DNA from: Brachybacterium aquaticum
GTDB taxonomy: Bacteria > Actinomycetota > Actinomycetes > Actinomycetales > Dermabacteraceae
Assembly: GCF_014204755.1 (NCBI RefSeq)
Contig: NZ_JACHLZ010000001.1
Span: forward strand, 2,418,001-2,482,000
Reading direction: 5' to 3'
Length of the DNA: 64,000 nucleotides
The notes beneath the pieces were generated by a model. It searched no databases and was not told where the DNA came from. It saw nothing but the letters and a program-made list of their open reading frames with translations. This document shows positions 1-8,080 of this stretch, one piece after another. How positions within the stretch are numbered: the stretch's first letter is position 1; each line of letters opens with the position of its first letter. The translations under genes were made by a program, and so were the position numbers.

Positions 1-2
1 AG

Positions 3-377
3 GGCGATGCGCTGACCCTGAACACGCGCAACATGCTCGCCTTCGACAGCTCCATCCAGTGGGACATCCGCTCGGTCGGCGGGGCGGGGATCATGGCCGG
101 AGGACTGTTCAACCTGTTCCTGCAGGGCCACGGCATGGTCGCGGTCACGAGCGACGGCCCGCCGCTGCTGCTGGACTGCTCCCAGCAGCCCACCTTCGTG
201 GACCCGCAGGCGGCGGTGTGCTGGTCGGCGAACCTGCAGCCGCAGATCAAGAACGACTTCAAGATGGGCTCGCTCATCGGTCGCGGCTCCGGGGAGTCCT
301 TCCAGCTGGGCTTCCACGGCCCCGGCTTCGTGGTCGTCCAGCCCTCCGAGGGCCCGGTCGTCGCCGCGTCCGCCTGA
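3..377 (+). CDS. AIM24 family protein, C-terminal part (5' end outside window)
   Basis: The reading frame is open from the first bases of the window and ends at 377, so only about 124 C-terminal residues are visible. The pattern is that of the AIM24/TIGR00266 family: a FDSSIQWDIRSVGGAG stretch, then AGGLFNLFLQGHGMVAVTS, then a Gly-rich end with FQLGFHGPGFVVVQPSEG. These proteins form a compact beta-sandwich. Their bacterial role is unknown; the yeast namesake is mitochondrial. No signal peptide or membrane segment is seen in the visible part. The methionine at 33 is internal and not the true start. The next gene begins 46 bases downstream and has its own -10 box, so the two are probably separate transcripts. 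Confidence 0.8.
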   Translation, partial: GDALTLNTRNMLAFDSSIQWDIRSVGGAGIMAGGLFNLFLQGHGMVAVTSDGPPLLLDCSQQPTFVDPQAAVCWSANLQPQIKNDFKMGSLIGRGSGESFQLGFHGPGFVVVQPSEGPVVAASA

Positions 378-411
378 GCGCTCGTCCAGCACCGGTCCGT
401 CCGGTCGCGTC

Positions 412-417
412 TACCAT
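412..417 (+). promoter_or_regulatory. Putative -10 box TACCAT, leaderless promoter
   Basis: TACCAT fits TANNNT and ends six bases before the GTG at 424. Transcription would then start at or next to the start codon. No Shine-Dalgarno lies between, which supports both the GTG choice and a leaderless mRNA. No clear -35 is seen. Confidence 0.45.
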
Positions 418-423
418 GGCCCG

Positions 424-2694
424 GTGACCATCTCACCCCCGCCGGCCCTGGTCGAGGAGCTCACCGCCCTCGGCCCCTCGGGCCGACGGCGGGCGGCGAC
501 GTCGGCCGCCGCCATGTTCGCGGCCGACGTCTCCACCGCCGCGCCCGTCATCGACCCCGTCCCCGTCGTGCTGGACGCCGAGTCCTGGTCGGAGCTGTCC
601 GCCGGACTGCTCCAGCGCGTGCGCTTGCTGGACGCCCTGTACAAGGACCTGTACGGTCCGCGCACCGTGCTCGCCGGTGACATCGCCCCCGTCGGCGCCC
701 TGCTGAGCGACCCCGCCTACCTGCGCCCCGCGGTGGGGATGCCGGCCCGCGGCGCCCACCACCTCTTCGCGGTCACCACGACCGTCTCCCGCACGGCCGA
801 CGGCGCCTGGGTGGTCCACGAGGACACCACCGACGTGCCCCGCGGCGCGGGGATCGCGCTCGAGCTGCGGCGGGTGCTCTCCCGCTCCGCGCCGACGCTG
901 TACCGCTCCACCCCGGTGCGCCGACTGCACCCCTACTTCGACATGCTGCGCACGTCCCTGCACCACCGCACCCGCGCCGACGGCCGGCCCGGGCGCACCG
1001 TGGTGCTCGCCGACGACTCCGCGGAGCCGCTGACCGCCTTCGACCACAGCTGGCTGGCGAACCTGCTGGGCGCCCCGATGATCTCCGTCGGCGACCTGCG
1101 CACCGGCTCGGGCACCCTGACCCTGCGCCTGTCGGGCCTGGCCTCCGATCCGGGCGACTCCGTCGACGCGGTGCTGCGCCTGATCCCCTCGCAGCTGCTG
1201 GACCCGCTGGACCTCGGCCCCACCCCGCTCGGCGGGGTGACGGGACTTGTGGAGGCGGCCCGCTGCGGGGACGTCGAGCTTCTGAACCCGCTGGGGGCGG
1301 GCCTGCTGGAGAATGCGCAGCTGCGCGAGGCGCTGCCGGACCTGTGCCGGCAGATGCTCCACGAGGACCTGCTGCTGCGCCCCGCGGGCGGCGCGGAGCC
1401 CGCCGGCTGGCTCTGCACCGACCCCGCCGGCGGCGACGAGCTCGTGGAGCGGCCGGCGCGCCTGACCCTGCTGGTCATGGCCACCGAGGACGGTTACGAG
1501 GTGCTGCCCGGCGGCATCGCCCGCACCGCCGACGAGCACCCCGAGACGCTCAAGGACGTGTGGGTGACCGTCGCCGAGAGCGCCGCCGTGCCCGACGAGG
1601 AGCCGGTGCCACCGCGGGCCGCGGACCTGCCGGATCCCTCCCGCGCGGTCGTCTCCTCGTTCCCGGCGATGACGAGGTCGGTCGGCTCGGACCTGTTCTG
1701 GTTCGGTCGCTATCTCGAGCGGGTCGACTCCACCGCGCGCCTGCTGCGCACGATCCTGGACACCTCCAACGACCTGGGCTCCGAGCGGGGCCGCAGCGCC
1801 CGCACTGCCCGCACCGTGCTTCTGCGCACGGTGACCGAGGTGACCACCACCTATCCCGGCTTCCACGACATGGACCTGCAGGACCCCGAGTCGGTGGGCA
1901 CCGAGATCCTCTCGCTGCTGACGGACCTGAGCCGCCCCGGCTCCCTCGCGCAGTCCTACGCCGCGCTCGCCCACACCACCCGCACGCTGCGCGAGCTGAT
2001 CTCCGACGACGTCTGGCCGATCATCACGAGGATGCGCACCCGCGTGGTCACCCTCGCCTCGACCGACCACCACCCGCTCGAGCAGGGGCTGACCGAGCTG
2101 ATCGACGGCTGCCTGACCCTGTCCGGCGCGGTGGCCGATGCGATGCCCCGCGACCTGGGCTGGGATCTCACGGAGATCGGCCGCAAGATCGAGCGGACCA
2201 TGAGCCTGATCGCCCTGCTGCGCGCCACCCTCGGCCACCGCCGCACCGGCGCCGCCGAGGTGCGGATCGGCGGCGCGGTCGCGCAGATCACCGAGTCCAG
2301 CGCCGCCTACCGGCGCACCTTCCTCGCCGGGATGCAGTCGGAGCTGCTGGTCGAGCTGCTGCTCAGCGACGCCACCCTGCCGCGCTCGATCGCCTTCCAG
2401 CTGGACCGTCTCGGCCAGGCGCTGGACCGCCTGCCCGAGCTGACCCCGTCCCCCGAGCTGCGCGCCCCGCTGTCCGAGCTGCGTAGCCGCATCGCCTCCT
2501 GGGAGCCGCAGGCGCTGCTGCGCCCGCTCGAGGGCGCCACCGCCCTCCCCGGGCCCGGGGCCGGCGTGCCCACCCCGCTGCTTCAGGAGGCCGACGCCGC
2601 CATGGAGTCCCTGCGCGAGCTCGCCACCGCGCTCGAGAACCGCTACTTCCGCCCCTCCGAGGCGACCAGCCGCTGGGGGGTGGACGATGTCTGA
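424..2694 (+). CDS. Circularly permuted ATP-grasp / alpha-E domain fusion protein
   Basis: This 756-residue protein joins two domains that are often separate genes. Residues ~35-390 match the circularly permuted ATP-grasp type 2 domain (DUF404/407), with DPVPVVLDAESW followed by RVRLLDALYKDLYGPR and the GLVEAARCGDVELLNPLG core. Residues ~410-740 match the all-helical alpha-E domain (DUF403), starting at SVGSDLFWFGRYLERVDSTA. Comparative genomics of the family predicts an ATP-dependent peptide-ligase system working with a transglutaminase-like partner; no substrate is known. The next gene is exactly that partner and overlaps by 8 bases, so the two are translationally coupled. The GTG start is supported by the -10 box six bases upstream. 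No signal peptide is seen, so the protein is cytoplasmic. Confidence 0.88.
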   Translation: MTISPPPALVEELTALGPSGRRRAATSAAAMFAADVSTAAPVIDPVPVVLDAESWSELSAGLLQRVRLLDALYKDLYGPRTVLAGDIAPVGALLSDPAYLRPAVGMPARGAHHLFAVTTTVSRTADGAWVVHEDTTDVPRGAGIALELRRVLSRSAPTLYRSTPVRRLHPYFDMLRTSLHHRTRADGRPGRTVVLADDSAEPLTAFDHSWLANLLGAPMISVGDLRTGSGTLTLRLSGLASDPGDSVDAVLRLIPSQLLDPLDLGPTPLGGVTGLVEAARCGDVELLNPLGAGLLENAQLREALPDLCRQMLHEDLLLRPAGGAEPAGWLCTDPAGGDELVERPARLTLLVMATEDGYEVLPGGIARTADEHPETLKDVWVTVAESAAVPDEEPVPPRAADLPDPSRAVVSSFPAMTRSVGSDLFWFGRYLERVDSTARLLRTILDTSNDLGSERGRSARTARTVLLRTVTEVTTTYPGFHDMDLQDPESVGTEILSLLTDLSRPGSLAQSYAALAHTTRTLRELISDDVWPIITRMRTRVVTLASTDHHPLEQGLTELIDGCLTLSGAVADAMPRDLGWDLTEIGRKIERTMSLIALLRATLGHRRTGAAEVRIGGAVAQITESSAAYRRTFLAGMQSELLVELLLSDATLPRSIAFQLDRLGQALDRLPELTPSPELRAPLSELRSRIASWEPQALLRPLEGATALPGPGAGVPTPLLQEADAAMESLRELATALENRYFRPSEATSRWGVDDV

Positions 2695-3724
2695 GCAGCC
2701 TCCGATGCCCGAGCCGTCCCCCGCGCCCGCCCCGTCGGCCGACCGGCGCCGCCCCCTGATCCCGCTGCGCAGCGAGGACGTGCCCGCCGTGGAGCCGGTC
2801 CACTACCGGGTCCACCACCTCACCTCGTACCGCTACGCGAAGCCCGTCTCGCGCAACTACGGCCGCGCGCACGTCGAACCGCGCGCCACTCCGCACCAGC
2901 GGGTCCTCTCTCACGAGGTCGTCGTCGATCCGGCGCCCGCGCGCCTGACCGCGCACACCGACTTCTACGGGAACTCCTCGACCTACCTGCTGGTCGACAC
3001 CGCGCACGACCAGCTGGAGGTGCACTCGCACGCCCGGGTCTCGGTGGCCGAGCGCCGCTACCCGCTCGAGCCGATGTCCCGCCCGTGGGAGCTGTGCACC
3101 CCCGAGCACTGGGGCCCGCTGATGCCGGGATCGAGCCTGGACTTCGTCCACCCCTCCCCGCGGATCCCCGAGGGCACCGCGGCGCGGGAGATCTCCGCGG
3201 AGGTGTTCACGCCCGGCCGCGCGATCGGCGAGTGCCTCGCGGACCTCACGGCGCTGATCCACCACGACTTCACCTACGACTCCGGCGCCACCACCGTCAC
3301 CTCGACCCTCGACGAGGTCCTCGCCGCCCGGCACGGCGTCTGCCAGGACTTCTCCCACGTGGGCGTGGCGGCGGCGCGCGCTGCGGGTCTGGCCGCGCGG
3401 TACGTCTCGGGCTACCTGCGCACGGCCCCGTCGGCCGGGGGTGCGCTCGGCACCGAGCCGGCCGGCGAGATGATCGGCTCCGCCGCGTCCCACGCGTGGC
3501 TCAGCGTGCTCGTGCCCGGCACGGGCTGGGTCGACATCGACCCCACCAACCGCACCTTCGTGGACCAGCGCTTCGTCACCACCGCCTGGGGACGGGACTA
3601 CGCGGACGTGCCGCCGCTGAAGGGCATCGTGGTCGGTCCGCCCGGCGCGACCAGCACCCTGAAGGTCGCCGTCGGCGTGGTCCCCGAAGCGCCCGAGCCG
3701 CCGCTCGGCGAGTCCCCCGCCTGA
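2687..3724 (+). CDS. Transglutaminase-like cysteine protease family protein
   Basis: This 345-residue protein has an N-terminal bacterial transglutaminase-like domain (residues ~40-125, starting VHYRVHHLTSYRYAKPV) and a transglutaminase core. The catalytic triad is visible: Cys219 in GVCQDFSHVG, His269 in SHAWLSV and Asp285 in WVDIDPTN. The first ~35 residues are Pro-rich and look disordered. The ATG lies inside the 3' end of the ATP-grasp/alpha-E gene (8-base overlap). Family members paired with ATP-grasp and alpha-E proteins are predicted to cleave or form isopeptide/peptide bonds in the same uncharacterised pathway. A GC-rich hairpin follows the stop, so the pair probably forms a two-gene operon. 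Confidence 0.9.
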   Translation: MSEQPPMPEPSPAPAPSADRRRPLIPLRSEDVPAVEPVHYRVHHLTSYRYAKPVSRNYGRAHVEPRATPHQRVLSHEVVVDPAPARLTAHTDFYGNSSTYLLVDTAHDQLEVHSHARVSVAERRYPLEPMSRPWELCTPEHWGPLMPGSSLDFVHPSPRIPEGTAAREISAEVFTPGRAIGECLADLTALIHHDFTYDSGATTVTSTLDEVLAARHGVCQDFSHVGVAAARAAGLAARYVSGYLRTAPSAGGALGTEPAGEMIGSAASHAWLSVLVPGTGWVDIDPTNRTFVDQRFVTTAWGRDYADVPPLKGIVVGPPGATSTLKVAVGVVPEAPEPPLGESPA

Positions 3725-3752
3725 GGATCGGCCGACGGGGTCGGGCGGGCCG

Positions 3753-3780
3753 GTCGGTAGGCCCGTGCGGGCCGACCGAC
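3753..3780 (+). terminator. Hairpin terminator after the transglutaminase gene
   Basis: GTCGGT and GGCCCG pair with CGGGCC and ACCGAC around a TG loop, with one unpaired base on each side of the inner stem. It starts 29 bases after the stop codon. There is no U-tract, which is common for actinobacterial intrinsic terminators. Confidence 0.55.
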
Positions 3781-3816
3781 GGGACGGAATCCTCATTGAT
3801 CCGGTGCGGGCGAGCG

Positions 3817-3822
3817 TAGCCT
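3817..3822 (+). promoter_or_regulatory. Possible -10 box TAGCCT before the FNT channel gene
   Basis: TAGCCT (TANNNT type) follows TTGATC at 3796-3801 with a 15-base spacer, slightly short for a housekeeping promoter. Transcription from here would leave about 90 bases of leader before the ATG at 3921. Confidence 0.35.
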
Positions 3823-3920
3823 GAGCCCCGACTACCGGTCGGAAACGTCGGCACGCGCAGCGCGCTCCTGTGCCGGCGCCGCCGCCCGCGCCCCCCCCCG
3901 CACGCAGAACAGGATCAGCG

Positions 3921-4838
3921 ATGAACGCCTCCTCCCCCGATCCGAAGACGGCCGCCGCCGCGACCCCGCCCTCCACCGTCGCCCTCGCACCCAAGCAGCT
4001 GGCCCAGACGCTCGAGGACGGCATGTACGCGAAGGCCACCGCCCCGCTGGGACGGATGTTCCTCCAGACCCTCTCCGGCGGCGCGTTCATCGCCCTGGGC
4101 TTCGTGTTCATGGTGACCTCGCAGCAGGGCATGGGCGACTGGCCGATCGGCATCGCGAAGCTGCTCGGCGGCGCGGTCTTCTCCGTGGGCCTCGGCCTCG
4201 TGGTCATCAGCGGCTCGGACCTGTTCACCGGCACCACCATGACCCTCGTGCCGCGCCTGTCCAAGCGCATCACCACCGGCCAGATGCTCAAGCACTGGGG
4301 CATCTCCGCCGGCGGCAACTTCCTCGGCGCCTTGGGTGTGGCGCTGCTGATCCTGTTCGCGGGCACCCACGCCACCAACGGCTCCGCCTGGGGCCTGGTG
4401 GTCCTGAACTCCACTCAGGCAAAGCTCTCCTACGACTGGCACCAGGCCTTCTTCCTCGGCATCCTCGCGAACTTCGCGGTCTGCCTGGCGGTGTGGGCCG
4501 CGACGGCCGGCAAGACCGTCGCCGACAAGATCCTCGCCGTCGCCGGCCCCGTGGCCCTGTTCGTCTCCACCGGCTTCGAGCACTCGGTCGCCAACATGTT
4601 CATGCTCCCCATGGGCCTGCTGATCAAGTACACCGCCGGTGACGCCTTCTGGCAGGGCGAGGCCATGCGCGCCGCCGGGAAGAGCGTCGAGGACTACGCC
4701 TCGATCACCGTGGGCTCCGCGCTGTGGGACAACCTGATCCCGGTGCTGCTGGGCAACATCGTGGGCGGCGCGGTGCTGGTCGGCGCCTACTTCTGGTCGG
4801 TCTACCGCCGCGGCGACGCAGACCTCGCGAAGGGCTGA
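3921..4838 (+). CDS. Formate/nitrite transporter (FNT) family channel
   Basis: This 305-residue membrane protein has six predicted transmembrane helices. It carries the FNT signature GFEHSVANMFMLPMG near residue 215 and an SGSDLFTGTTM motif in the second helix pair. FNT proteins are pentameric channels for formate, nitrite or other small monovalent anions (FocA, NirC); the sequence alone does not choose the anion. A GTG at 3870 would add 17 low-complexity residues. I prefer ATG 3921, preceded by AGGA. No formate lyase or nitrite reductase gene is nearby, so the substrate cannot be inferred from context. The last codons and the stop lie in the first copy of a 12-base tandem repeat. Confidence 0.88.
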   Translation: MNASSPDPKTAAAATPPSTVALAPKQLAQTLEDGMYAKATAPLGRMFLQTLSGGAFIALGFVFMVTSQQGMGDWPIGIAKLLGGAVFSVGLGLVVISGSDLFTGTTMTLVPRLSKRITTGQMLKHWGISAGGNFLGALGVALLILFAGTHATNGSAWGLVVLNSTQAKLSYDWHQAFFLGILANFAVCLAVWAATAGKTVADKILAVAGPVALFVSTGFEHSVANMFMLPMGLLIKYTAGDAFWQGEAMRAAGKSVEDYASITVGSALWDNLIPVLLGNIVGGAVLVGAYFWSVYRRGDADLAKG

Positions 4839-4874
4839 GCGAAGGGCTGAGCGAAGGGCTGAGCGAAGGGCTGA
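4827..4874 (+). repeat. Four perfect copies of a 12-bp tandem repeat over a stop codon
   Basis: GCGAAGGGCTGA occurs four times head to tail without a mismatch. Copy one encodes the last residues (AKG) and stop of the FNT channel. Because the unit is 12 bases, each further copy carries another in-frame TGA. Copy-number change by slippage would leave the protein unaltered but change the 3' UTR length. Confidence 0.95.
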
Positions 4875-4915
4875 TCGCCGCCGTCGGACGGGCCCGGCGG
4901 CACTGCGGCCGAACC

Positions 4916-4925
4916 GTCGGCCGAC
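4916..4925. repeat. Intergenic palindrome GTCGGCCGAC
   Basis: A perfect 10-bp palindrome inside CCGTCGGCCGACGGGCCCG. The same core with similar flanks recurs in the intergenic stretches at 22781 and 35236, and inside genes at 2734 and 63158. Confidence 0.6.
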
Positions 4926-5030
4926 GGGCCCGCCCCGGCCCCGCCACCCGAGCACGCCCCCTGAGCGGGCCGCGCCGCACCCTGCGGCGTCGGCCCGCTC
5001 ACACTGTCCCGGGGGCCGGGGAATTCCGCG

Positions 5031-5036
5031 TATAGA
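5031..5036 (+). promoter_or_regulatory. Possible -10 box TATAGA before fprA
   Basis: TATAGAGTGG stands out as the only AT-rich patch in the gap. A start around 5043 would give a leader of ~48 bases carrying the GAGGTGAG ribosome-binding site. The same TAGAGTGG string occurs before the phosphoglucomutase gene at 16279. No clear -35 is seen. Confidence 0.4.
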
Positions 5037-5090
5037 GTGGTGCGGAAATCCGTGCGACCCGGCGCCACCGCGCCACGAGACCGAGGTGAG

Positions 5091-6557
5091 ATGTCCTCCT
5101 CCCAGCAGCCCTTCCGCCTGGCAGTGATCGGCTCCGGCCCCGCCGGCGTCTACGCCGCAGAGACCCTGCTGCGCTCCGCGCCGGTCAAGAGCGGCGAGCT
5201 CGAGGTGAGCATCGACCTGTTCGACCGGTTCCCGGCGCCGTTCGGGCTCATCCGCTACGGCGTGGCCCCCGACCACCCGCGCATCAAGGGCATCATCACC
5301 GCCCTGCACCGCATCCTGGGCCGCGGCGACATCCGCTTCCTCGGCGACGTCGAGTTCGGCACCGACCTCACCATCGAGGACCTGCGCACCCACTACGACG
5401 CGGTCATCCTCGCCACCGGCGCCCTCAAGGACGCGGACCTGGACGTGCCCGGCATCGAGCTCGAGGGCTCCCACGGCGCCGCCGACTTCGTCGCCTGGTA
5501 CGACGGCAACCCCGACTACCCCCGCACCTGGGACCTCGACGCCGAGCAGGTCGCCGTGATCGGCAACGGCAACGTCGCCCTGGACGTCGCCCGCGTGCTC
5601 GCCAAGAGCGCCGACGAGCTGCTACGCACCGAGATCCCCGCCAACGTCTACGAGGGGCTGAAGGCCGCCTCCACCACCGACGTGCACGTCTTCGGCCGCC
5701 GCGGCCCCGCGCAGACCAAGTTCTCCCCCCTCGAGGCACGCGAGCTCGCCCACCCCAAGGGCCTGCAGGTCGTCATGGACCCCCGCGACCTCGAGCAGAT
5801 CACCGAGGCCGAATGGGAGACCATCAAGGCCGACAAACGCACCGACCAGGTCGTGCAGACCTTCGTGGGCTGGCTCGAGGAGCAGCAGCGCCGCGAGGCC
5901 GCCGGCGAGGAGCCCACCGACCGCGAGGGCAACCCCGTCGAGCGCCGCCTGCACATGCACTTCTGGCACCGCCCCGTCGAGGTCCTCGGCGAGGACGGGA
6001 CCGTCACCGGCATGCGCTTCGAGCGCACCCGTCTGGATGCAGAGGGCAACCTCGAGGGCACCGGCGAGATGGTCGACTACGAGCTCGGCGCCGTCTACCG
6101 TGCCGTGGGCTACCACGGCTCCGAGCTGCCGGGCGTGCCCTACGACGCCCGCCGCGGCGTCATCATCAACACCGCCGGGCGCGTCACCGAGGCCGACGGC
6201 ACCGTCATCCCCGGCGTCTACGCCAACGGCTGGATCAAGCGCGGCCCCGTGGGCCTGATCGGCGCGACCAAGTCCGACGCGATCGAAACCATCACCTGCC
6301 TGCTCGAGGACATCGAGTCCGGCACCCTGGCCTCCGCCCCCGAGCGCGACGACGACGCGATCCTGCGCGTCCTCGACGAGCGCGGCGTGCAGTACACGAC
6401 CTGGGACGGATGGATGGCCCTGGACGCCCACGAGAAGGCGCTCGGCGCCGCCGCGGTGGACGCCGACGGCGAGCCCCGTGCCCGTATCAAGGTCGTGGAC
6501 CGTGAGGAGATGGTGCGCGTCTCCCGCGAGGGCGTGAACTCCCCCGCCAACGCCTGA
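5091..6557 (+). CDS. fprA: FAD-dependent ferredoxin/flavodoxin-NADP+ reductase (FprA-type)
   Basis: This 488-residue oxidoreductase resembles mycobacterial FprA and adrenodoxin reductase. The FAD-binding Rossmann motif is GSGPAGVYAAE near residue 12. An NADPH-binding motif (AVIGNGNVALDVARVL) lies near residue 155. The family-specific GWIKRGPVGLIGATKSDA is near residue 380. The enzyme moves electrons between NADPH and ferredoxin. The open frame extends upstream to 5037, but GAGGTGAG just before ATG 5091 and the conserved N-terminus (RLAVIGSGPAG) favour this start. No ferredoxin gene is adjacent. Its 3' side faces the aminotransferase gene across a palindromic repeat block that could stop transcription from both directions. 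Confidence 0.9.
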   Translation: MSSSQQPFRLAVIGSGPAGVYAAETLLRSAPVKSGELEVSIDLFDRFPAPFGLIRYGVAPDHPRIKGIITALHRILGRGDIRFLGDVEFGTDLTIEDLRTHYDAVILATGALKDADLDVPGIELEGSHGAADFVAWYDGNPDYPRTWDLDAEQVAVIGNGNVALDVARVLAKSADELLRTEIPANVYEGLKAASTTDVHVFGRRGPAQTKFSPLEARELAHPKGLQVVMDPRDLEQITEAEWETIKADKRTDQVVQTFVGWLEEQQRREAAGEEPTDREGNPVERRLHMHFWHRPVEVLGEDGTVTGMRFERTRLDAEGNLEGTGEMVDYELGAVYRAVGYHGSELPGVPYDARRGVIINTAGRVTEADGTVIPGVYANGWIKRGPVGLIGATKSDAIETITCLLEDIESGTLASAPERDDDAILRVLDERGVQYTTWDGWMALDAHEKALGAAAVDADGEPRARIKVVDREEMVRVSREGVNSPANA

Positions 6558-6570
6558 GCGGGTTCTTCCT

Positions 6571-6756
6571 CCCGGCCACGGTGCCTGAGGCGTCGCTACC
6601 CATGCGTGGTGGCGACGCGTCAGGCACCGTGGCTGCAGATTGGCGACGCGCCAGCCCCACTCCCCCGGCCACGGTGCCTGAACTGTCGCTACCCAAGCGC
6701 GATAGCGACGCGTCAAGCACCCTGGCTGCGTTTTGGCGACACGTCAGGCACCCTGC
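6571..6756. repeat. Two tandem ~92-bp palindromic intergenic units
   Basis: Each unit begins GGCCACGGTGCCTGA. In unit one, the arms at 6576-6596 and 6612-6632 match at 20 of 21 positions around a 15-base loop. Unit two starts 93 bases later (arms 6669-6691 and 6703-6725, about 18 of 23 matching). After each unit an extra half arm follows (GGCGACGCGCCAG near 6642, GGCGACACGTCAGG near 6734). The block fills the gap between two convergent genes and may act as a bidirectional terminator or as a REP-like element. Confidence 0.85.
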
Positions 6757-6763
6757 TCGAGCC

Positions 6764-7975
6764 TCAGCGCCGGATGGAGGTGAGGTAGTCGCCGATGCGG
6801 TCCACCGCGTAGGCGAGCAGGTCCACGGACGGCAGCGTCACCAGGCGGAAGTGGTCCGGGGTGTCGAGGTTGAAGCCGGTGCCCTGGGTGACCAGGAGCT
6901 TCTTCGAGCGCAGCAGGTCATAGGCGAACTGCTCGTCATCCTGGATGGGGTACATCTCGGGATCCAGGCGCGGGAACATGTACAGCGCACCGGAAGCCTT
7001 GACGACGCTGACGCCGTCGATGGCGGACAGTCCCTCGTAGGCGACGTCGCGCTGCTCGCGCAGGCGTCCGCCGGGCAGGATCAGCTGGTTGATGGACTGG
7101 TGCCCGCCGAGGGCGGTGGCGACCACGTGCTGGGCGGGGACGTTCGGGCACAGGCGCATGTTGGAGAGCACGTCCAGGCCCTCGATGAAGCTGTCGGCAT
7201 GGTCCTTCGGCCCGTACAGCGCCATCCACCCGGCGCGGAAGCCGGCCACCCGGTAGGCCTTGGACAGGCCGTTGAAGGTGATGGACAGAAGATCGGGGGC
7301 GAGCGAGGCGATCGGGGTGTGCACCGCGTCGTCGTAGAGGATCTTGTCGTAGATCTCGTCGGCGAGGATCAGCAGCCCGTGCTTGCGCGCCACCGCGACA
7401 ATGTCCTTCAGGACGTGCTCAGGGTAGACCGCGCCGGTGGGGTTGTTGGGGTTGATGATGACGATCGCCTTCGTGCGCGGGGTGACCTTGTCCGCGATGT
7501 CGGTGACGTCGGGCCACCAGTTCTGCTCCTCGTCGCAGCGGTAGTGCACGGCGCGGCCGCCCGCGAGGGACACGGACGCGGTCCACAGCGGGTAGTCGGG
7601 CTGCGGCACGAGCACCTCGTCGCCGTCGTCCACGAGGGCCTGGCACACCATCTGGATCAGCTCGGAGACCCCGTTGCCGAGGTACACGTCGTCCAGCCCG
7701 ATGCCGGGCATGTTGCGGGTCTGGTAATACTGCGCGACCGCACGGCGGGCCGACGGGATGCCCTTGGAGTCGGAGTAGCCCTGCGCGGTGGGCAGGTTCC
7801 GGATCATGTCCACGAGGATCTCGTCCGGCGCCTCGAACCCGAAGGGGGCGGGGTTGCCGATGTTGAGCTTGATGACCTTGTGCCCCTCGGCCTCCATGCG
7901 GGCTGCCTCTGCGGGGACCGGTCCTCGGATCTCGTAGCAGACGTCGCGCAGCTTGGAGGACTGGGTGAGGATCAT
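6764..7975 (-). CDS. alaA: PLP-dependent class I aminotransferase, alanine-forming (AlaA/Rv0337c type)
   Basis: This 403-residue fold-type I aminotransferase has its PLP-binding lysine at residue 239 in FNGLSKAYRVAGFRAGW. It also shows the IINPNNPTGAVYP motif and the AlaA-type N-terminus (SSKLRDVCYEIRGPV). Such enzymes make alanine from pyruvate and glutamate. The assignment to alanine rather than aspartate rests on overall likeness to E. coli AlaA and mycobacterial AspC/Rv0337c. The open frame begins 30 codons earlier, but AGGAG seven bases before ATG 7975 and the family start fix it here. A -10 box lies at 8008-8013. The convergent neighbour is fprA across the palindromic repeats. Confidence 0.87.
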   Translation of the reverse strand: MILTQSSKLRDVCYEIRGPVPAEAARMEAEGHKVIKLNIGNPAPFGFEAPDEILVDMIRNLPTAQGYSDSKGIPSARRAVAQYYQTRNMPGIGLDDVYLGNGVSELIQMVCQALVDDGDEVLVPQPDYPLWTASVSLAGGRAVHYRCDEEQNWWPDVTDIADKVTPRTKAIVIINPNNPTGAVYPEHVLKDIVAVARKHGLLILADEIYDKILYDDAVHTPIASLAPDLLSITFNGLSKAYRVAGFRAGWMALYGPKDHADSFIEGLDVLSNMRLCPNVPAQHVVATALGGHQSINQLILPGGRLREQRDVAYEGLSAIDGVSVVKASGALYMFPRLDPEMYPIQDDEQFAYDLLRSKKLLVTQGTGFNLDTPDHFRLVTLPSVDLLAYAVDRIGDYLTSIRR

Positions 7976-8007
7976 GCGGGGCTCCTGGCCTTCTCGGGTA
8001 GGCGGCC

Positions 8008-8013
8008 AGGGTA
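8008..8013 (-). promoter_or_regulatory. Putative -10 box TACCCT for the aminotransferase gene
   Basis: Read on the minus strand, TACCCT gives a predicted start near 8001 and a ~26-base leader containing the AGGAG site before ATG 7975. No convincing -35. Confidence 0.4.
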
Positions 8014-8080
8014 GTCCCGCATCGACGGTGAGTGCGCGCAGGTCTCGCCGGACGCGCGGCGGCACCCCGGCACCCCGCCC

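Noticed and set aside
433-2238. Long minus-strand open frame opposite the ATP-grasp/alpha-E gene (and similar ones at 3915-5474, 24269-27016, 62040-63989)
   Set aside because: Gln/Gly/Arg/His-rich products with no domain; they are the usual antisense shadows of GC-rich genes.
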